Assembly: GCA_050331695.1 (NCBI GenBank)
Contig: JBHJGP010000024.1
Location: forward strand, 1-64,000
Reading direction: 5' to 3'
Origin: JBHJGP01 sp050331695
GTDB taxonomy: Bacteria; Pseudomonadota; Alphaproteobacteria; Geminicoccales; Geminicoccaceae
Length of the DNA stretch: 64,000 nt
Shown: positions 14,781 to 24,649 of the stretch, piece after piece
How positions within the stretch are numbered: position 1 is the stretch's first letter
How the letters are laid out: every line of letters begins with the position of its first letter
The notes under the pieces: model-generated
Database searches by the model: none
Seen by the model: only the letters and a program-made list of their open reading frames with translations
What the model was told of the DNA's origin: nothing
Made by a program: the position numbers and the translations under genes

Positions 14781-16469
14781 GTGCCCGATAAGGATCTGGG
14801 GCCGCTTATCTCAACCCACATGACCAGGTGCATTCACTGCACGCGCTGTATCCGCTTCGCCAACGAGATCGCCGGCGTCGAGGAGCTGGGCGCGACCGGT
14901 CGCGGCGAGCATATGGAGATTGGCACCTGGGTCGAGAAGGCGGTGACCTCCGAGCTTTCCGGAAACATGATCGATCTCTGCCCGGTGGGTGCGCTCAACT
15001 CCAAACCGTACGAGTACCGCGCCCGGACGTGGGAGATGCGCAAGACCGAGAGCATCGACGTGCTCGACGCGGTCGGCTGCAACATCCGTGTCGACAGCCG
15101 TGGCAATGAGGTCATGCGGGTCTTGCCGCGGCTGAACGAGGCGATCAATGAGGAATGGATCTCGGACAAGACGCGCTTCGCCTACGATGGCCTGAAGCGC
15201 CGGCGTCTGGATCGCCCTTATCTGCGCAAGGACGGCAAGCTGCAGCCGGTCGGTTGGGCGGAAGCGTTCCAGGCGATCCGCCGCCGGATCGATGGCTTGG
15301 CCGGCAGCAAGATCGCGGCGATCGCTGGCGACCTCGCCGATTGCGAAGCGATGTTCGCGCTCAAGGAATTGATGACGGGCCTGGGCTCGCCGCACCTGGA
15401 ATGCCGCCAGGACGGCGCCAAAATTGGCGCCGGCGCACGAGCTGGCTATTTGTTCAACACGACGATCGCCGGGATCGAAGAGGCCGACGCTTGCCTGCTC
15501 ATCGGCGCCAATCCGCGCTTCGAGGCCTCGCTGGTCAATGCGCGTCTGCGAAAGCGTCATCGCCAGGGCGGGTTTCGCGTTGGCCGGATCGGCGTGGCCG
15601 CGGACCTGACCTATCCGGTGACCGAGCTCGGCGAGGGGCCGGACGCCATTGCCACTCTGCTCGACGGAACGGCGCCGTTCGCACAGGTGCTGGAGGAGGC
15701 TGAGCGGGCGATGGTGATCGTCGGATCCGCCGCGGTCGCCCGAGCCGATGGCGACCGAGTGCTGGGCATCGCTCGGACGATTGCCGAGCGGTTCGGCATG
15801 ATCAAGGACGTTTGGAGCGGTTTCAACGTCCTGCACCGGGCCGCGAGCCGGGTCGGCGGTCTCGAGCTTGGCTTCGTGCCGGGCGAGAATGGGCGCGACG
15901 CCCACGGCATTCTCGACGCGGTCGAGACTGGCGAGATCGAGGTGGTTTACCTTCTGGGCGCCGACGAGCTGCCCGTGGAGCGGTTGGCGAAAGCGTTCGT
16001 CATCTATCAGGGCCACCATGGCGACCGGGCCGCGGCCTGTGCGGATGTGATTTTGCCCGGGGCTGCCTACACCGAAAAAAACGCCACGTACGTCAATCTG
16101 GAAGGTCGGGCCCAGCGGGCGCGCCTTGCCGTGTTTCCGCCAGGAGACGCGAAGGAGGACTGGAAGATCGTCCGGGCTCTGTCCGAGGTGGTGGGACGCA
16201 AACTGGATTACGACACGCTCTTCCAGCTCCGGGCCAAGATGAACCAGAGCGCCGAGTGCTTCGCCCAGATCGACGAGGTCGTGCCAGCGGCGTGGACAGG
16301 CTTCGGGGAGGACGGCGATCTCGACGGGGCGCCATTCACCGAGCCGGTCGACAATTTCTTCCGAACCGATCCGATCAGTCGAGCGTCCGATGTCATGCGC
16401 CAGTGCACGGACGTGATGGCAGACGGGGGCGAAGCGGTCGACCAGCAGGCGACGGGCACCCATGGTTGA
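14781..16469 (+). CDS. nuoG: NADH-quinone oxidoreductase subunit G, C-terminal part after the in-frame TAG
   Basis: This is the remainder of NuoG, in the same frame as the N-terminal part. It holds the N4 cluster motif CIHCTRCIRFANE, the NLCPVGAL-like segment (DLCPVGALNSKPYEY), and the molybdopterin-oxidoreductase-like domain that has lost its cofactor in complex I. GTG 14781 is the first possible restart, but no ribosome binding site precedes it. ATG 14820 lies just before the cluster motif. Read through the TAG, the full protein would be 694 residues, the normal size for the family. It overlaps nuoH by 8 bases. Confidence 0.82.
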   Translation: MPDKDLGPLISTHMTRCIHCTRCIRFANEIAGVEELGATGRGEHMEIGTWVEKAVTSELSGNMIDLCPVGALNSKPYEYRARTWEMRKTESIDVLDAVGCNIRVDSRGNEVMRVLPRLNEAINEEWISDKTRFAYDGLKRRRLDRPYLRKDGKLQPVGWAEAFQAIRRRIDGLAGSKIAAIAGDLADCEAMFALKELMTGLGSPHLECRQDGAKIGAGARAGYLFNTTIAGIEEADACLLIGANPRFEASLVNARLRKRHRQGGFRVGRIGVAADLTYPVTELGEGPDAIATLLDGTAPFAQVLEEAERAMVIVGSAAVARADGDRVLGIARTIAERFGMIKDVWSGFNVLHRAASRVGGLELGFVPGENGRDAHGILDAVETGEIEVVYLLGADELPVERLAKAFVIYQGHHGDRAAACADVILPGAAYTEKNATYVNLEGRAQRARLAVFPPGDAKEDWKIVRALSEVVGRKLDYDTLFQLRAKMNQSAECFAQIDEVVPAAWTGFGEDGDLDGAPFTEPVDNFFRTDPISRASDVMRQCTDVMADGGEAVDQQATGTHG

Positions 16470-17466
16470 GGGCCTTCTGCTCGTCAGCTGGACGGTCATC
16501 AAGATCCTGGCGATCGTCGTGCCGCTGCTTCTTGCCGTGGCTTATGCGACCTATGCAGAGCGTAAGGTGATCGGTGCCATTCAGCTGCGTCAGGGGCCGA
16601 TGACCGTCGGCCCCTGGGGATTGCTGCAGCCGATCGCCGACGGGCTCAAGCTGTTCATCAAGGAAACGGTGATCCCGACCGGCGCCAGCCGGATCGTGTT
16701 CTTGTTGGCGCCGATGGTGACCTTCATCCTGGCGCTGATCGGCTGGGCTGTGATCCCGTTCGGCGAGGGCCTGGTGCTGGCGGACATCAATGTCGGGGTT
16801 CTCTACCTCCTCGCCATCAGCTCGCTCGGCGTCTACGGCATCATCATGGCCGGCTGGGCATCCAATTCGCGCTACGCGTTTCTGGGCGCGCTCCGCTCGG
16901 CCGCGCAGATGGTCTCCTACGAGATCTCCATCGGGCTTATCATCATCACCGTACTTATCAGTGCCGGCTCCTTGAATTTGAGCGAGGTCGTGCTCGCCCA
17001 GTCAGGCGACGGCTACTGGTACATGTTTCCGCACTTTCCGATGTTCGTGATCTTCGTCGTCTCGATCTTGGCGGAGACCAACCGCCATCCCTTCGATTTG
17101 CCCGAGGACGAGGCGGCGTTGGTGACCGGCTTCAACGTCGAATACAGTTCGATGGCGTTCGCGCTCTTCTTCCTTGGCGAATACGCCAACAAGATCCTGA
17201 TGAGCGCGATCTGTGCGATCTTGTTCCTGGGCGGCTGGCTGCCGCCCTTGGAGATGATACCGTTCACCTGGATCCCCGGACCGATCTGGTTCATCCTCAA
17301 GATCTGCTTCGTCCTGTTCATTTTCATCTGGGCGCGGGGAACCCTGCCCCGGTACCGGTACGACCAATTGATGCGGCTGGGATGGAAAGTGTTTCTGCCG
17401 TTCTCGCTGCTCTGGGTCGTGCTGACCTCCGGCTTTTTGATCGCCTTCGACAAGCTGCCGAGCTGA
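16462..17466 (+). CDS. nuoH: NADH-quinone oxidoreductase subunit H
   Basis: NuoH is the membrane subunit that connects the quinone site to the proton channels. The 334-residue protein has eight predicted membrane helices. It carries the conserved loops YAERKVIGAIQLRQGP and AETNRHPFDLPEDEAALV, the latter with the functionally important acidic residues. The start overlaps the nuoG stop, so the two are translationally coupled. Confidence 0.97.
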   Translation: MVEGLLLVSWTVIKILAIVVPLLLAVAYATYAERKVIGAIQLRQGPMTVGPWGLLQPIADGLKLFIKETVIPTGASRIVFLLAPMVTFILALIGWAVIPFGEGLVLADINVGVLYLLAISSLGVYGIIMAGWASNSRYAFLGALRSAAQMVSYEISIGLIIITVLISAGSLNLSEVVLAQSGDGYWYMFPHFPMFVIFVVSILAETNRHPFDLPEDEAALVTGFNVEYSSMAFALFFLGEYANKILMSAICAILFLGGWLPPLEMIPFTWIPGPIWFILKICFVLFIFIWARGTLPRYRYDQLMRLGWKVFLPFSLLWVVLTSGFLIAFDKLPS

Positions 17467-17495
17467 ACGGCCCGGCAGCGGGAGACTGACCGTCC

Positions 17496-17990
17496 ATGGC
17501 CACAACCACCTTTCAGCGGGCTGCCAAAAGCCTTCTTTTGAGGGAACTGGTTTCCGGATTCGCGCTGACCCTCAAATACATGTTCAAGAAGAAGTACACA
17601 CTCAACTATCCCTACGAGAAAGGACCGCTCAGCCCGCGCTTTCGCGGTGAGCACGCGCTCCGGCGCTATCCCAACGGCGAGGAGCGCTGCATTGCCTGCA
17701 AGCTCTGCGAGGCGATCTGTCCGGCCCAGGCGATCACCATCGAGAGTGAGCCCAGGCCCGACGGGACGAGGCGCACGACCCGCTACGACATCGATATGAC
17801 CAAGTGCATCTATTGCGGCTATTGCGAGGAAGCCTGTCCGGTCGACGCGATCGTCGAGGGGCCGAATTTCGAGTTCGCGGCGGAAACCCGGGAAGAGCTT
17901 TTCTACAATAAGGAGAAGCTGCTGGCGAACGGCGAGCGGTGGGAAAAGGAGATCGCCGCCAACCTTGCGGCTGATGCTCCTTACCGGTAA
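17496..17990 (+). CDS. nuoI: NADH-quinone oxidoreductase subunit I
   Basis: NuoI carries the two [4Fe-4S] clusters N6a and N6b, bound by CIACKLCEAICP and CIYCGYCEEACP. The 164-residue protein has the usual amphipathic N-terminal segment that docks on the membrane arm and the family block NYPYEKGPLSPRFRGEHALRRY. It is 29 bases downstream of nuoH. Confidence 0.97.
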   Translation: MATTTFQRAAKSLLLRELVSGFALTLKYMFKKKYTLNYPYEKGPLSPRFRGEHALRRYPNGEERCIACKLCEAICPAQAITIESEPRPDGTRRTTRYDIDMTKCIYCGYCEEACPVDAIVEGPNFEFAAETREELFYNKEKLLANGERWEKEIAANLAADAPYR

Positions 17991-18056
17991 GCCTGCGCCA
18001 GCGTCTCTCGTCGCCACAGGCGTCACGAAAAAAGCGTCGTCGGAGCCCCCGGTCTG

Positions 18057-18674
18057 ATGGATCTTGTGTTGCTTGTTTTTTACGCGCTGTCGGCCGTGTG
18101 CGTGGCTTCGGCGACGATGGTCGTGGCCTCACGCAATCCGGTCCATGCGGTTTTGTTCCTGATCCTGACCTTCTTCAACGCCGCTGGTCTCTTCATTCTT
18201 CTGGGTGCCGAATTCCTGGCGATGGTGCTGGTGGTCGTCTATGTCGGCGCGGTCGCGGTTCTGTTCATCTTCGTCGTGATGATGATCGACATCGACCTGG
18301 CGCAGATGCGAGCCGGTTTCATCAAATACCTGCCGGTCGGTGCCCTGATCGGCCTGGTCCTTTTGGCCGAACTGGTTCTGGTGCTCGGTACCTGGGGCCT
18401 TAGCGACACCAAGCTGGCGGCGCGGACCGACATCGCCCCGTCCTTGGACATGGCGAGCAATACCGAAGCGCTGGGGCGGATCCTCTACACCGATTATGTC
18501 TATGTGTTTCAGATCGCGGGCCTGATCCTGCTGGTGGCGATTATCGGCGCGATCACGCTCACCCTTCGGGACCGGGGTGTGATCAAGCGCCAGGATATCG
18601 GCGAGCAGGTGCACCGCGACTACAAGGCGGCGATTGAGCTGCGCAAGGTCACACCCGGTAGCGGGATCGGCTGA
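18057..18674 (+). CDS. nuoJ: NADH-quinone oxidoreductase subunit J
   Basis: NuoJ is a five-helix membrane subunit. The 205 residues include the conserved third-helix region FLAMVLVVVYVGAVAVLFIF, whose pi-bulge takes part in conformational coupling. The C-terminal soluble tail is typical of alphaproteobacteria. It follows nuoI after 66 bases and shares its last base with the nuoK start. Confidence 0.95.
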   Translation: MDLVLLVFYALSAVCVASATMVVASRNPVHAVLFLILTFFNAAGLFILLGAEFLAMVLVVVYVGAVAVLFIFVVMMIDIDLAQMRAGFIKYLPVGALIGLVLLAELVLVLGTWGLSDTKLAARTDIAPSLDMASNTEALGRILYTDYVYVFQIAGLILLVAIIGAITLTLRDRGVIKRQDIGEQVHRDYKAAIELRKVTPGSGIG

Positions 18675-18982
18675 TGTCCGTCCCTCTTTCCCACTATCTG
18701 ACCGTCGGCGCGATCCTGTTCACGATCGGTGTTTTCGGCATCTTCCTGAACCGGAAGAACGTGATTGTCATTTTGATGTCGGTCGAGCTGATCCTGCTCG
18801 CGGTCAACGTTAATTTCGTCGCGTTCTCGGCCTATCTTGACGATTTGGTCGGCCAGGTATTCGCCATGTTCATCCTCACGGTCGCCGCCGCCGAAGCCGC
18901 CATCGGTTTGGCGATCGTCGTCGTCTTCTTTCGCAATCGGGGCTCGATCGCGGTCGAGGACGTCAATGTGATGAAGGGCTGA
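18674..18982 (+). CDS. nuoK: NADH-quinone oxidoreductase subunit K
   Basis: NuoK is a three-helix subunit homologous to MrpC antiporter proteins. The 102 residues carry the conserved Glu in MSVELILLAVN (helix 2) and the segment FVLTVAAAEAAIGLAI-like (ILTVAAAEAAIGLAIVV) with the second essential Glu in helix 3. The start overlaps the nuoJ stop by one base. Confidence 0.96.
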   Translation: MSVPLSHYLTVGAILFTIGVFGIFLNRKNVIVILMSVELILLAVNVNFVAFSAYLDDLVGQVFAMFILTVAAAEAAIGLAIVVVFFRNRGSIAVEDVNVMKG

Positions 18983-18989
18983 GCCGGCG

Positions 18990-20915
18990 ATGATGTATGC
19001 GCTGATCGTGTTCCTGCCGCTTGTGGGCGCCCTCATCGCCGGCTTTTTCGGTCGGATGATCGGTGACCGCGGCGCTCAGATCGTGACCTGTTCGCTTTTG
19101 GTCATCTCGGCGCTGTTGTCGCTCATCGCGATCTTCACCGTCCCGGGCACCGGCGTCACCAAGGTCCACCTTTTGAGCTGGATCAGTTCCGGGACCTTCG
19201 AGGTCGATTGGGCGCTTCGCATCGACAGTCTCACTGCGGTTATGCTGCTGGTGGTGACCGGCGTATCGTCACTGGTTCACATCTACTCCGTCGGCTACAT
19301 GAGCCACGACCCGTCGATCCCGCGGTTCATGAGCTATCTGTCCTTGTTCACCTTCGCGATGCTGATGCTGGTGACAAGTGACAATTTCATTCAGCTCTAC
19401 TTCGGCTGGGAAGGTGTCGGCGTCGCGTCCTATTTGCTGATCGGCTTCTGGTACACCAAGCCCTCGGCCTGTGCCGCCGCAATGAAGGCATTCATCGTCA
19501 ACCGGGTCGGCGACTTCGGCCTCGCCCTCGGTATCGCCGGTGTCTTTCTGGTCTTCGATTCCGTACAGTTCGATCACGTGTTTCAAGCGGTGCCGGAGGT
19601 GGCGGACACCGAGATCACGGCCTTCGGTTTCGCCGTGCCGACCATGGACCTGCTCTGCTTCCTCCTATTCATCGGCGCCATGGGCAAGTCCGCGCAACTG
19701 GGTCTCCACACCTGGCTGCCCGACGCCATGGAAGGCCCGACACCGGTCTCCGCCTTGATCCACGCGGCTACCATGGTGACCGCGGGCGTCTTCCTCGTCG
19801 CCCGTATCTCGCCGATGATGGAATATGCCGCCTGGACGCTTGGCTTCGTCACCTTCATCGGCGCGTCGACGGCGTTTTTCGCGGCCACCATCGGCCTCAC
19901 CCAAAACGACATCAAGCGGGTGATCGCCTACTCGACCTGTTCTCAGCTCGGCTACATGTTCTTCGCCGCCGGCATTTCCGCCTACTCCGCCGCGATCTTT
20001 CATCTGTACACCCACGCCTTCTTCAAGGCGCTCTTGTTCCTCGGCGCCGGCTCGGTGATCCACGCCATGTCGGACGAGCAGGACATGCGGCGCATGGGCG
20101 GCATCTGGCGCCAGCTCAAGGTTACCTACGCCATGATGTGGATCGGCTCGCTGGCGCTCATGGGCGTGCCGATCTTCGCCGGCTTCTTCTCCAAGGATCT
20201 GATCCTGGAAGCCGCCTGGGCTTCGCACGGGCCGTTCGCCACCTACGCCTTCGTGCTCGGTATTCTGGCGGCGGTGATGACCGCGTTCTATTCGGGCCGG
20301 CTGATCTTCATGACCTTCCACGGAGAGCCCAGAGCCTCGGAAGAGGTGATGAGCCACGTCCATGAAAGCCCGCCGGTGATGACCATTCCGCTGGCGCTCC
20401 TGGCTTTTGGCGCCATTTTCGCAGGCTTGGTCGGCCTGCCGATGGTCAGCGACGATCACGGCTTCTGGGATGGCTCGATTTCGGTAGTGAACCACCCGCA
20501 TGTGATCGAGGAAGCTCACCATGTCGGCTTCGTGATCAAGATCCTGCCGCTGCTCGCGGGCGTGGTCGGGCTGGGCCTGGCTTATCTGATGTACATCCGC
20601 CAGCCGGACTTGCCGGAAAAGGTCGCGGGCGCTGTCCGTCCGCTCTACCAGCTCTCGTTCAACAAATGGTATGTCGACGAGATCTATGACGCCCTGTTCG
20701 TGCGTCCTGCCAAGGCTCTGGGCCGAGGGCTCTGGCGCTGGGTCGATATCGGGATGATCGATGATCTGGGCCCGAACGGGCTCGCATCCGGCACGCTCGA
20801 GACGACCAAGCGGGCGGTCAAGCTCCAGACCGGCTATGTGTATCACTACGCCTTCGCCATGCTGATCGGGGTCGCCGCTCTGGTGAGCTGGTATCTCTAC
20901 CGGTCGATGGGATGA
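18990..20915 (+). CDS. nuoL: NADH-quinone oxidoreductase subunit L
   Basis: NuoL is the distal proton-translocating antiporter-like subunit with a long lateral helix. The 641-residue protein shows the core segments FFGWEGVGVASYLLIGFWY-like (LYFGWEGVGVASYLLIGFWY), HTWLPDAMEGPTPVSALIHA and THAFFKALLFLGAGSVIHA, which hold the proton-channel Glu, Lys and His residues. The C-terminal extension beyond residue 500 corresponds to the lateral helix. It follows nuoK after 7 bases. Confidence 0.97.
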   Translation: MMYALIVFLPLVGALIAGFFGRMIGDRGAQIVTCSLLVISALLSLIAIFTVPGTGVTKVHLLSWISSGTFEVDWALRIDSLTAVMLLVVTGVSSLVHIYSVGYMSHDPSIPRFMSYLSLFTFAMLMLVTSDNFIQLYFGWEGVGVASYLLIGFWYTKPSACAAAMKAFIVNRVGDFGLALGIAGVFLVFDSVQFDHVFQAVPEVADTEITAFGFAVPTMDLLCFLLFIGAMGKSAQLGLHTWLPDAMEGPTPVSALIHAATMVTAGVFLVARISPMMEYAAWTLGFVTFIGASTAFFAATIGLTQNDIKRVIAYSTCSQLGYMFFAAGISAYSAAIFHLYTHAFFKALLFLGAGSVIHAMSDEQDMRRMGGIWRQLKVTYAMMWIGSLALMGVPIFAGFFSKDLILEAAWASHGPFATYAFVLGILAAVMTAFYSGRLIFMTFHGEPRASEEVMSHVHESPPVMTIPLALLAFGAIFAGLVGLPMVSDDHGFWDGSISVVNHPHVIEEAHHVGFVIKILPLLAGVVGLGLAYLMYIRQPDLPEKVAGAVRPLYQLSFNKWYVDEIYDALFVRPAKALGRGLWRWVDIGMIDDLGPNGLASGTLETTKRAVKLQTGYVYHYAFAMLIGVAALVSWYLYRSMG

Positions 20916-20937
20916 CGATCTTGTCCGTGAGCCGCCG

Positions 20938-22434
20938 ATGAGCGACTGGCCCCTTCTCTCCACCATCATCTTCCTGCCTCTCGTGGGCGTGGTGTTCATT
21001 CTCCTGATCCACGGCGAGAAAGAGATAGTCGACCGCAACGCCAAGGCGGTGGCGCTCTGGACATCGACCGTCACCTTCCTCGTGAGCCTCTTGCTCTGGA
21101 GCGGTTTCGACAACGCGGATCCCGGCTTTCAGTTCGTCGAGCGGTCACCCTGGCTGCCCGGCTTCGACATCGCCTATCAGGTGGGCGTTGACGGCATTTC
21201 CCTATGGTTTGTCATTCTCAGCACATTGTTGACCGTGGTCGTGGTGATCGGCTCCTGGAATTCGGTCACCGTCCGCGTCAAGGAATACATGATCGCGTTT
21301 TTGGTCATGGACACGCTGATGGTCGGCGTGCTCTGCGCGCTCGACGTGTTCTTATTCTATCTGTTCTTCGAAGGCATCCTGATCCCGATGTTCCTGATCA
21401 TCGGCATCTGGGGTGGCGCCCGCCGGATCTACGCGGCATTCAAGTTCTTCTTGTACACGCTCCTGGGCTCGGTCCTGTTCCTGATCGCGATCATCTACAT
21501 GGTGCTCGAGGCCGGCTCGACCTCGATCCCGGATCTGATGGCGACCGAGTTCGCGGCCTCGGCCCAGATTTGGCTGTTTCTGGCTCTGTTCGCCTCCTTC
21601 GCCGTCAAGGTGCCGATGTGGCCATTCCACACCTGGCTGCCGGACGCCCATGTCGAGGCGCCGACCGCCGGCTCGGTTCTGTTGGCCGGCGTGCTCCTGA
21701 AACTCGGCGGCTACGGTTTCTTGCGCTTCTCCCTGCCGATGCTGCCGGAGGCGTCCGAGACGCTTTTGCCCCTGATCTACACCCTTAGCATTGTCGCCGT
21801 GATCTACACCTCGTTCGTGGCGCTCATGCAGGAGGATATGAAAAAGCTGATCGCCTATTCCTCGGTGGCCCATATGGGCATCGTTACGATCGGTATCTTC
21901 ACCTTCAACGAGCAGGGCATTCAGGGCAGCATCATCCAGATGCTGAGCCACGGGCTCGTGTCCGGCGCACTCTTCATGTGCGTGGGCGTGGTCTACGACC
22001 GGATCCACAGCCGCGAGATCAAGCGCTATGGCGGGCTGGTCGAACGCATGCCGGCTTACGCCTTCGTCTTCATGCTGTTCATGCTGGCGTCGGTGGGCCT
22101 GCCAGGCACAAGCGGGTTCGTCGGCGAGATCTTGGTGATCGTCGGCGTGTTCCAGGTCAATGCTTGGGTCGCGACCCTGGCCGCCACCGGCATGATCCTG
22201 GGCGCCGCTTACATGCTCTGGCTTTACCGGCGGGTGATCTTCGGCGCTCTGGTGCGCGACGATCTAAGGTCGATCGGCGACATGCGCACCAATGAGGTCA
22301 TCGCCTTCGCGCCCCTCGTCTTCCTCACGATCCTGATGGGCGTCTATCCAAACCTGTTCCTCGAACCCATGGCCGCGAGCGTCGACAATCTGCTGACCCA
22401 AATCCACGGACCCACCGAAATGGCCGCGAGATAG
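20938..22434 (+). CDS. nuoM: NADH-quinone oxidoreductase subunit M
   Basis: NuoM is the middle antiporter-like proton-pumping subunit. The 498-residue protein carries FYLFFEGILIPMFLIIGIWG (helix 5 Glu), MWPFHTWLPDAHVEAPTAGS (channel Lys and His region) and the SHGLVSGALF segment. It ends in TAG and lies two bases before nuoN, showing that TAG acts as a normal terminator in this operon. Confidence 0.97.
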   Translation: MSDWPLLSTIIFLPLVGVVFILLIHGEKEIVDRNAKAVALWTSTVTFLVSLLLWSGFDNADPGFQFVERSPWLPGFDIAYQVGVDGISLWFVILSTLLTVVVVIGSWNSVTVRVKEYMIAFLVMDTLMVGVLCALDVFLFYLFFEGILIPMFLIIGIWGGARRIYAAFKFFLYTLLGSVLFLIAIIYMVLEAGSTSIPDLMATEFAASAQIWLFLALFASFAVKVPMWPFHTWLPDAHVEAPTAGSVLLAGVLLKLGGYGFLRFSLPMLPEASETLLPLIYTLSIVAVIYTSFVALMQEDMKKLIAYSSVAHMGIVTIGIFTFNEQGIQGSIIQMLSHGLVSGALFMCVGVVYDRIHSREIKRYGGLVERMPAYAFVFMLFMLASVGLPGTSGFVGEILVIVGVFQVNAWVATLAATGMILGAAYMLWLYRRVIFGALVRDDLRSIGDMRTNEVIAFAPLVFLTILMGVYPNLFLEPMAASVDNLLTQIHGPTEMAAR

Positions 22435-22436
22435 CC

Positions 22437-23888
22437 ATGGACGCACTGGTCAATCTGCCAGCGGCCGCGCCCGAGATTTTCCTCGCCCTCGTCGCACTCG
22501 TGCTGATGATCCTGGGCGCGTTCCGCGACGATGCCGAGAACGCCCGGCTGATCACCTTTATCGCGGTCGGCGCCCTGATCATCGCCGCGATCATGCCGAT
22601 GGCGCTTGACCGCGGCCCGGCGGTCACCTTCGACGGCCATTACATCGTCGACGGCTTTTCCTCCTTCATGAAATGTCTGGTGGCGATCGCCGCGGCCGCC
22701 GGTCTCGCTATCTCTAGCAGCTATTTCGAGCGTATCGGCCTCGAGCGGTTCGAATATCCGCTCCTCGCCCTGTTCTCGACGCTCGGCATGATGATGATGC
22801 TCTCGGCCAACAGCTTTCTCGCGCTCTACATGGCGCTGGAGCTGAACAGCCTGCCGCTCTACGTGATGGCCGCCTTCCGCCGGGACACGATCAAATCCAC
22901 GGAGGCCGGGCTCAAATACTTCGTTCTGGGGGCCTTGGCCTCGGGCATGCTGCTCTATGGCTGCTCCCTGGTCTACGGCTTCACGGGGACCATCATGTTC
23001 CCGACGCTGGCGGAGCTCTACACTGGTGCCGAAGCCGAGGCGATGCCCGCTGGTGCCATCGTCGGCATGGTCTTCGTCGCCGCCGGCCTGGTGTTCAAAC
23101 TGGGTGCCGTGCCGTTCCACATGTGGACGCCGGACGTTTACGAAGGCGCCCCGACCCCAGTGACGGCTTTCTTCGCCGCAGCGCCGAAGATCGCGGCGAT
23201 GGGGCTCACCATTCGCGTGTTCGATCAAGCATTCGGTGGCATCGTCGATCAGTGGCAGCAGGTGCTCATCGTCGTTGCCGTGCTATCGATGGCGTTGGGT
23301 GCCTTCGCCGCCATCGGCCAGACCAACATTAAGCGGCTGATGGGCTATAGCTCCATCGGCCATGTCGGCTACGCGCTCGTGGGTTTGTGTGCTGGCACGG
23401 AGAACGGCGCCTTCGGGGTCATCCTCTACATGGCCATCTACATGGTCATGACGCTCGGCACCTTCGCCTGCATTTTGGCGCTTCGCCGGCGAAACACCTA
23501 CGTCGAGAACATCAACGACTTTCGGGGGCTCGGTAAGGACCAGCCGATGCTGGCCTTCGCGGTCGCCGTATTCATGTTCTCGCTCGCCGGTATTCCGCCG
23601 CTGGCCGGGTTCTTCGGCAAGCTCTACGTGTTCCTCGCCGCCGTGGAAGCGGGCCTTTACATTCTCGCTGTGATCGCCGTTGTGACCAGCGTCGTCGGCG
23701 CCTATTATTATCTTCGGATTGTGAAGCTGATGTATTTCGACGAGGCCGAGGAGCCCCTCGAAAAGCGCATGGACGGAGAGCTGATCGTCATCAGCGGTGC
23801 TGCCACCATTTTCACCGCGTTCTTCGTGGTTCTGCCCGGACCCATTGTCAGCGCCGCGCAGACCGCCGCCGCTTCATTGTTCACGTGA
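22437..23888 (+). CDS. nuoN: NADH-quinone oxidoreductase subunit N
   Basis: NuoN is the third antiporter-like subunit, next to NuoK. The 483-residue protein contains LYMALELNSLPLYVMAAFRR, KLGAVPFHMWTPDVYEGAPT and the SSIGHVGYALVG helix with a proton-path His. It closes the complex I gene set and overlaps birA by 4 bases, so birA and the following genes probably share its mRNA. Confidence 0.97.
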   Translation: MDALVNLPAAAPEIFLALVALVLMILGAFRDDAENARLITFIAVGALIIAAIMPMALDRGPAVTFDGHYIVDGFSSFMKCLVAIAAAAGLAISSSYFERIGLERFEYPLLALFSTLGMMMMLSANSFLALYMALELNSLPLYVMAAFRRDTIKSTEAGLKYFVLGALASGMLLYGCSLVYGFTGTIMFPTLAELYTGAEAEAMPAGAIVGMVFVAAGLVFKLGAVPFHMWTPDVYEGAPTPVTAFFAAAPKIAAMGLTIRVFDQAFGGIVDQWQQVLIVVAVLSMALGAFAAIGQTNIKRLMGYSSIGHVGYALVGLCAGTENGAFGVILYMAIYMVMTLGTFACILALRRRNTYVENINDFRGLGKDQPMLAFAVAVFMFSLAGIPPLAGFFGKLYVFLAAVEAGLYILAVIAVVTSVVGAYYYLRIVKLMYFDEAEEPLEKRMDGELIVISGAATIFTAFFVVLPGPIVSAAQTAAASLFT

Positions 23889-24649
23889 CAGAAGGCGCGC
23901 TGGGTTCGATTGCGGGCTTTACGGTCGAGCGTTTTTCAACCCTCGATAGCACTCAAAATGTGGTTCGGACGCGTTTGAGTGAGGGTCGATCGGACCATGT
24001 CGTGGTTGCGGGCGAACAGACCCAGGGCAGAGGGCGTCGGGGCCGCATCTGGTCCTCACCGCCCGGCAACCTTTACGCTTCGATCGGTTTCGGGGCACGG
24101 CCACCGGCCCGGCAGATCGGCATGCACGCCCTGCTCGCCGGGGTCGCGGTGCGCGACACGCTGGTCGCCATGGTTCCGGACCAGCACCGGGTCACGCTTA
24201 AATGGCCCAACGATCTGCTGATCGGCGGCGCCAAATGCGCAGGTCTTCTGCTTGAAACCGAGCGGGGCGCTGGGTCCCCGGACGTCATCCTCGGCGTCGG
24301 TCTGAACGTGGCTACCAAGCCCGAGACCGCACGCTATCCCGTCACCTGCCTCGCCGATCTCTGCCCAACGCCGGTCTCGGTTGCTCCGATCCTGTCGGGA
24401 CTGTTGGCGGATCTCCGCCGGCGCCTGGACCAGGTGGACAATCGCGGCTGGCGGTCGATTCGCGAAGCCTGGCTTGAGGGCGCCGATCGGCTCGGCCAAC
24501 CGGTGAGCCTGGATCTGGGCACCGGCATTGTCACGGGCCTGTTCACCGGGCTCGCCGACGACGGGGCCATGGTTCTGGAGACCTCCCGAGGCCGGCAAAC
24601 CGTCCATGCCGGGGAAGTTCTCCGCGTCGAACCGAGGAGTGCCGCCTGA
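23885..24649 (+). CDS. birA: Biotin–[acetyl-CoA-carboxylase] ligase
   Basis: BirA activates biotin to biotinyl-AMP and transfers it to the carboxyl carrier of biotin enzymes. The 254-residue protein is the short form without a DNA-binding domain. The catalytic core shows STQN, the biotinyl-AMP loop GRGRRGR near residue 44, and KWPNDLLIGGAKCAGLLLE. The GTG start overlaps the nuoN stop, and the stop overlaps coaX. This nuoN–birA–coaX–rnj order is common in alphaproteobacteria. Confidence 0.93.
   Translation: MTEGALGSIAGFTVERFSTLDSTQNVVRTRLSEGRSDHVVVAGEQTQGRGRRGRIWSSPPGNLYASIGFGARPPARQIGMHALLAGVAVRDTLVAMVPDQHRVTLKWPNDLLIGGAKCAGLLLETERGAGSPDVILGVGLNVATKPETARYPVTCLADLCPTPVSVAPILSGLLADLRRRLDQVDNRGWRSIREAWLEGADRLGQPVSLDLGTGIVTGLFTGLADDGAMVLETSRGRQTVHAGEVLRVEPRSAA

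Noticed and set aside
14811..16502. Long antisense open frame opposite nuoG (563 codons)
   Set aside because: It is the mirror of a real gene in GC-rich DNA. The plus strand encodes recognisable NuoG motifs, and the antisense protein matches nothing I know.
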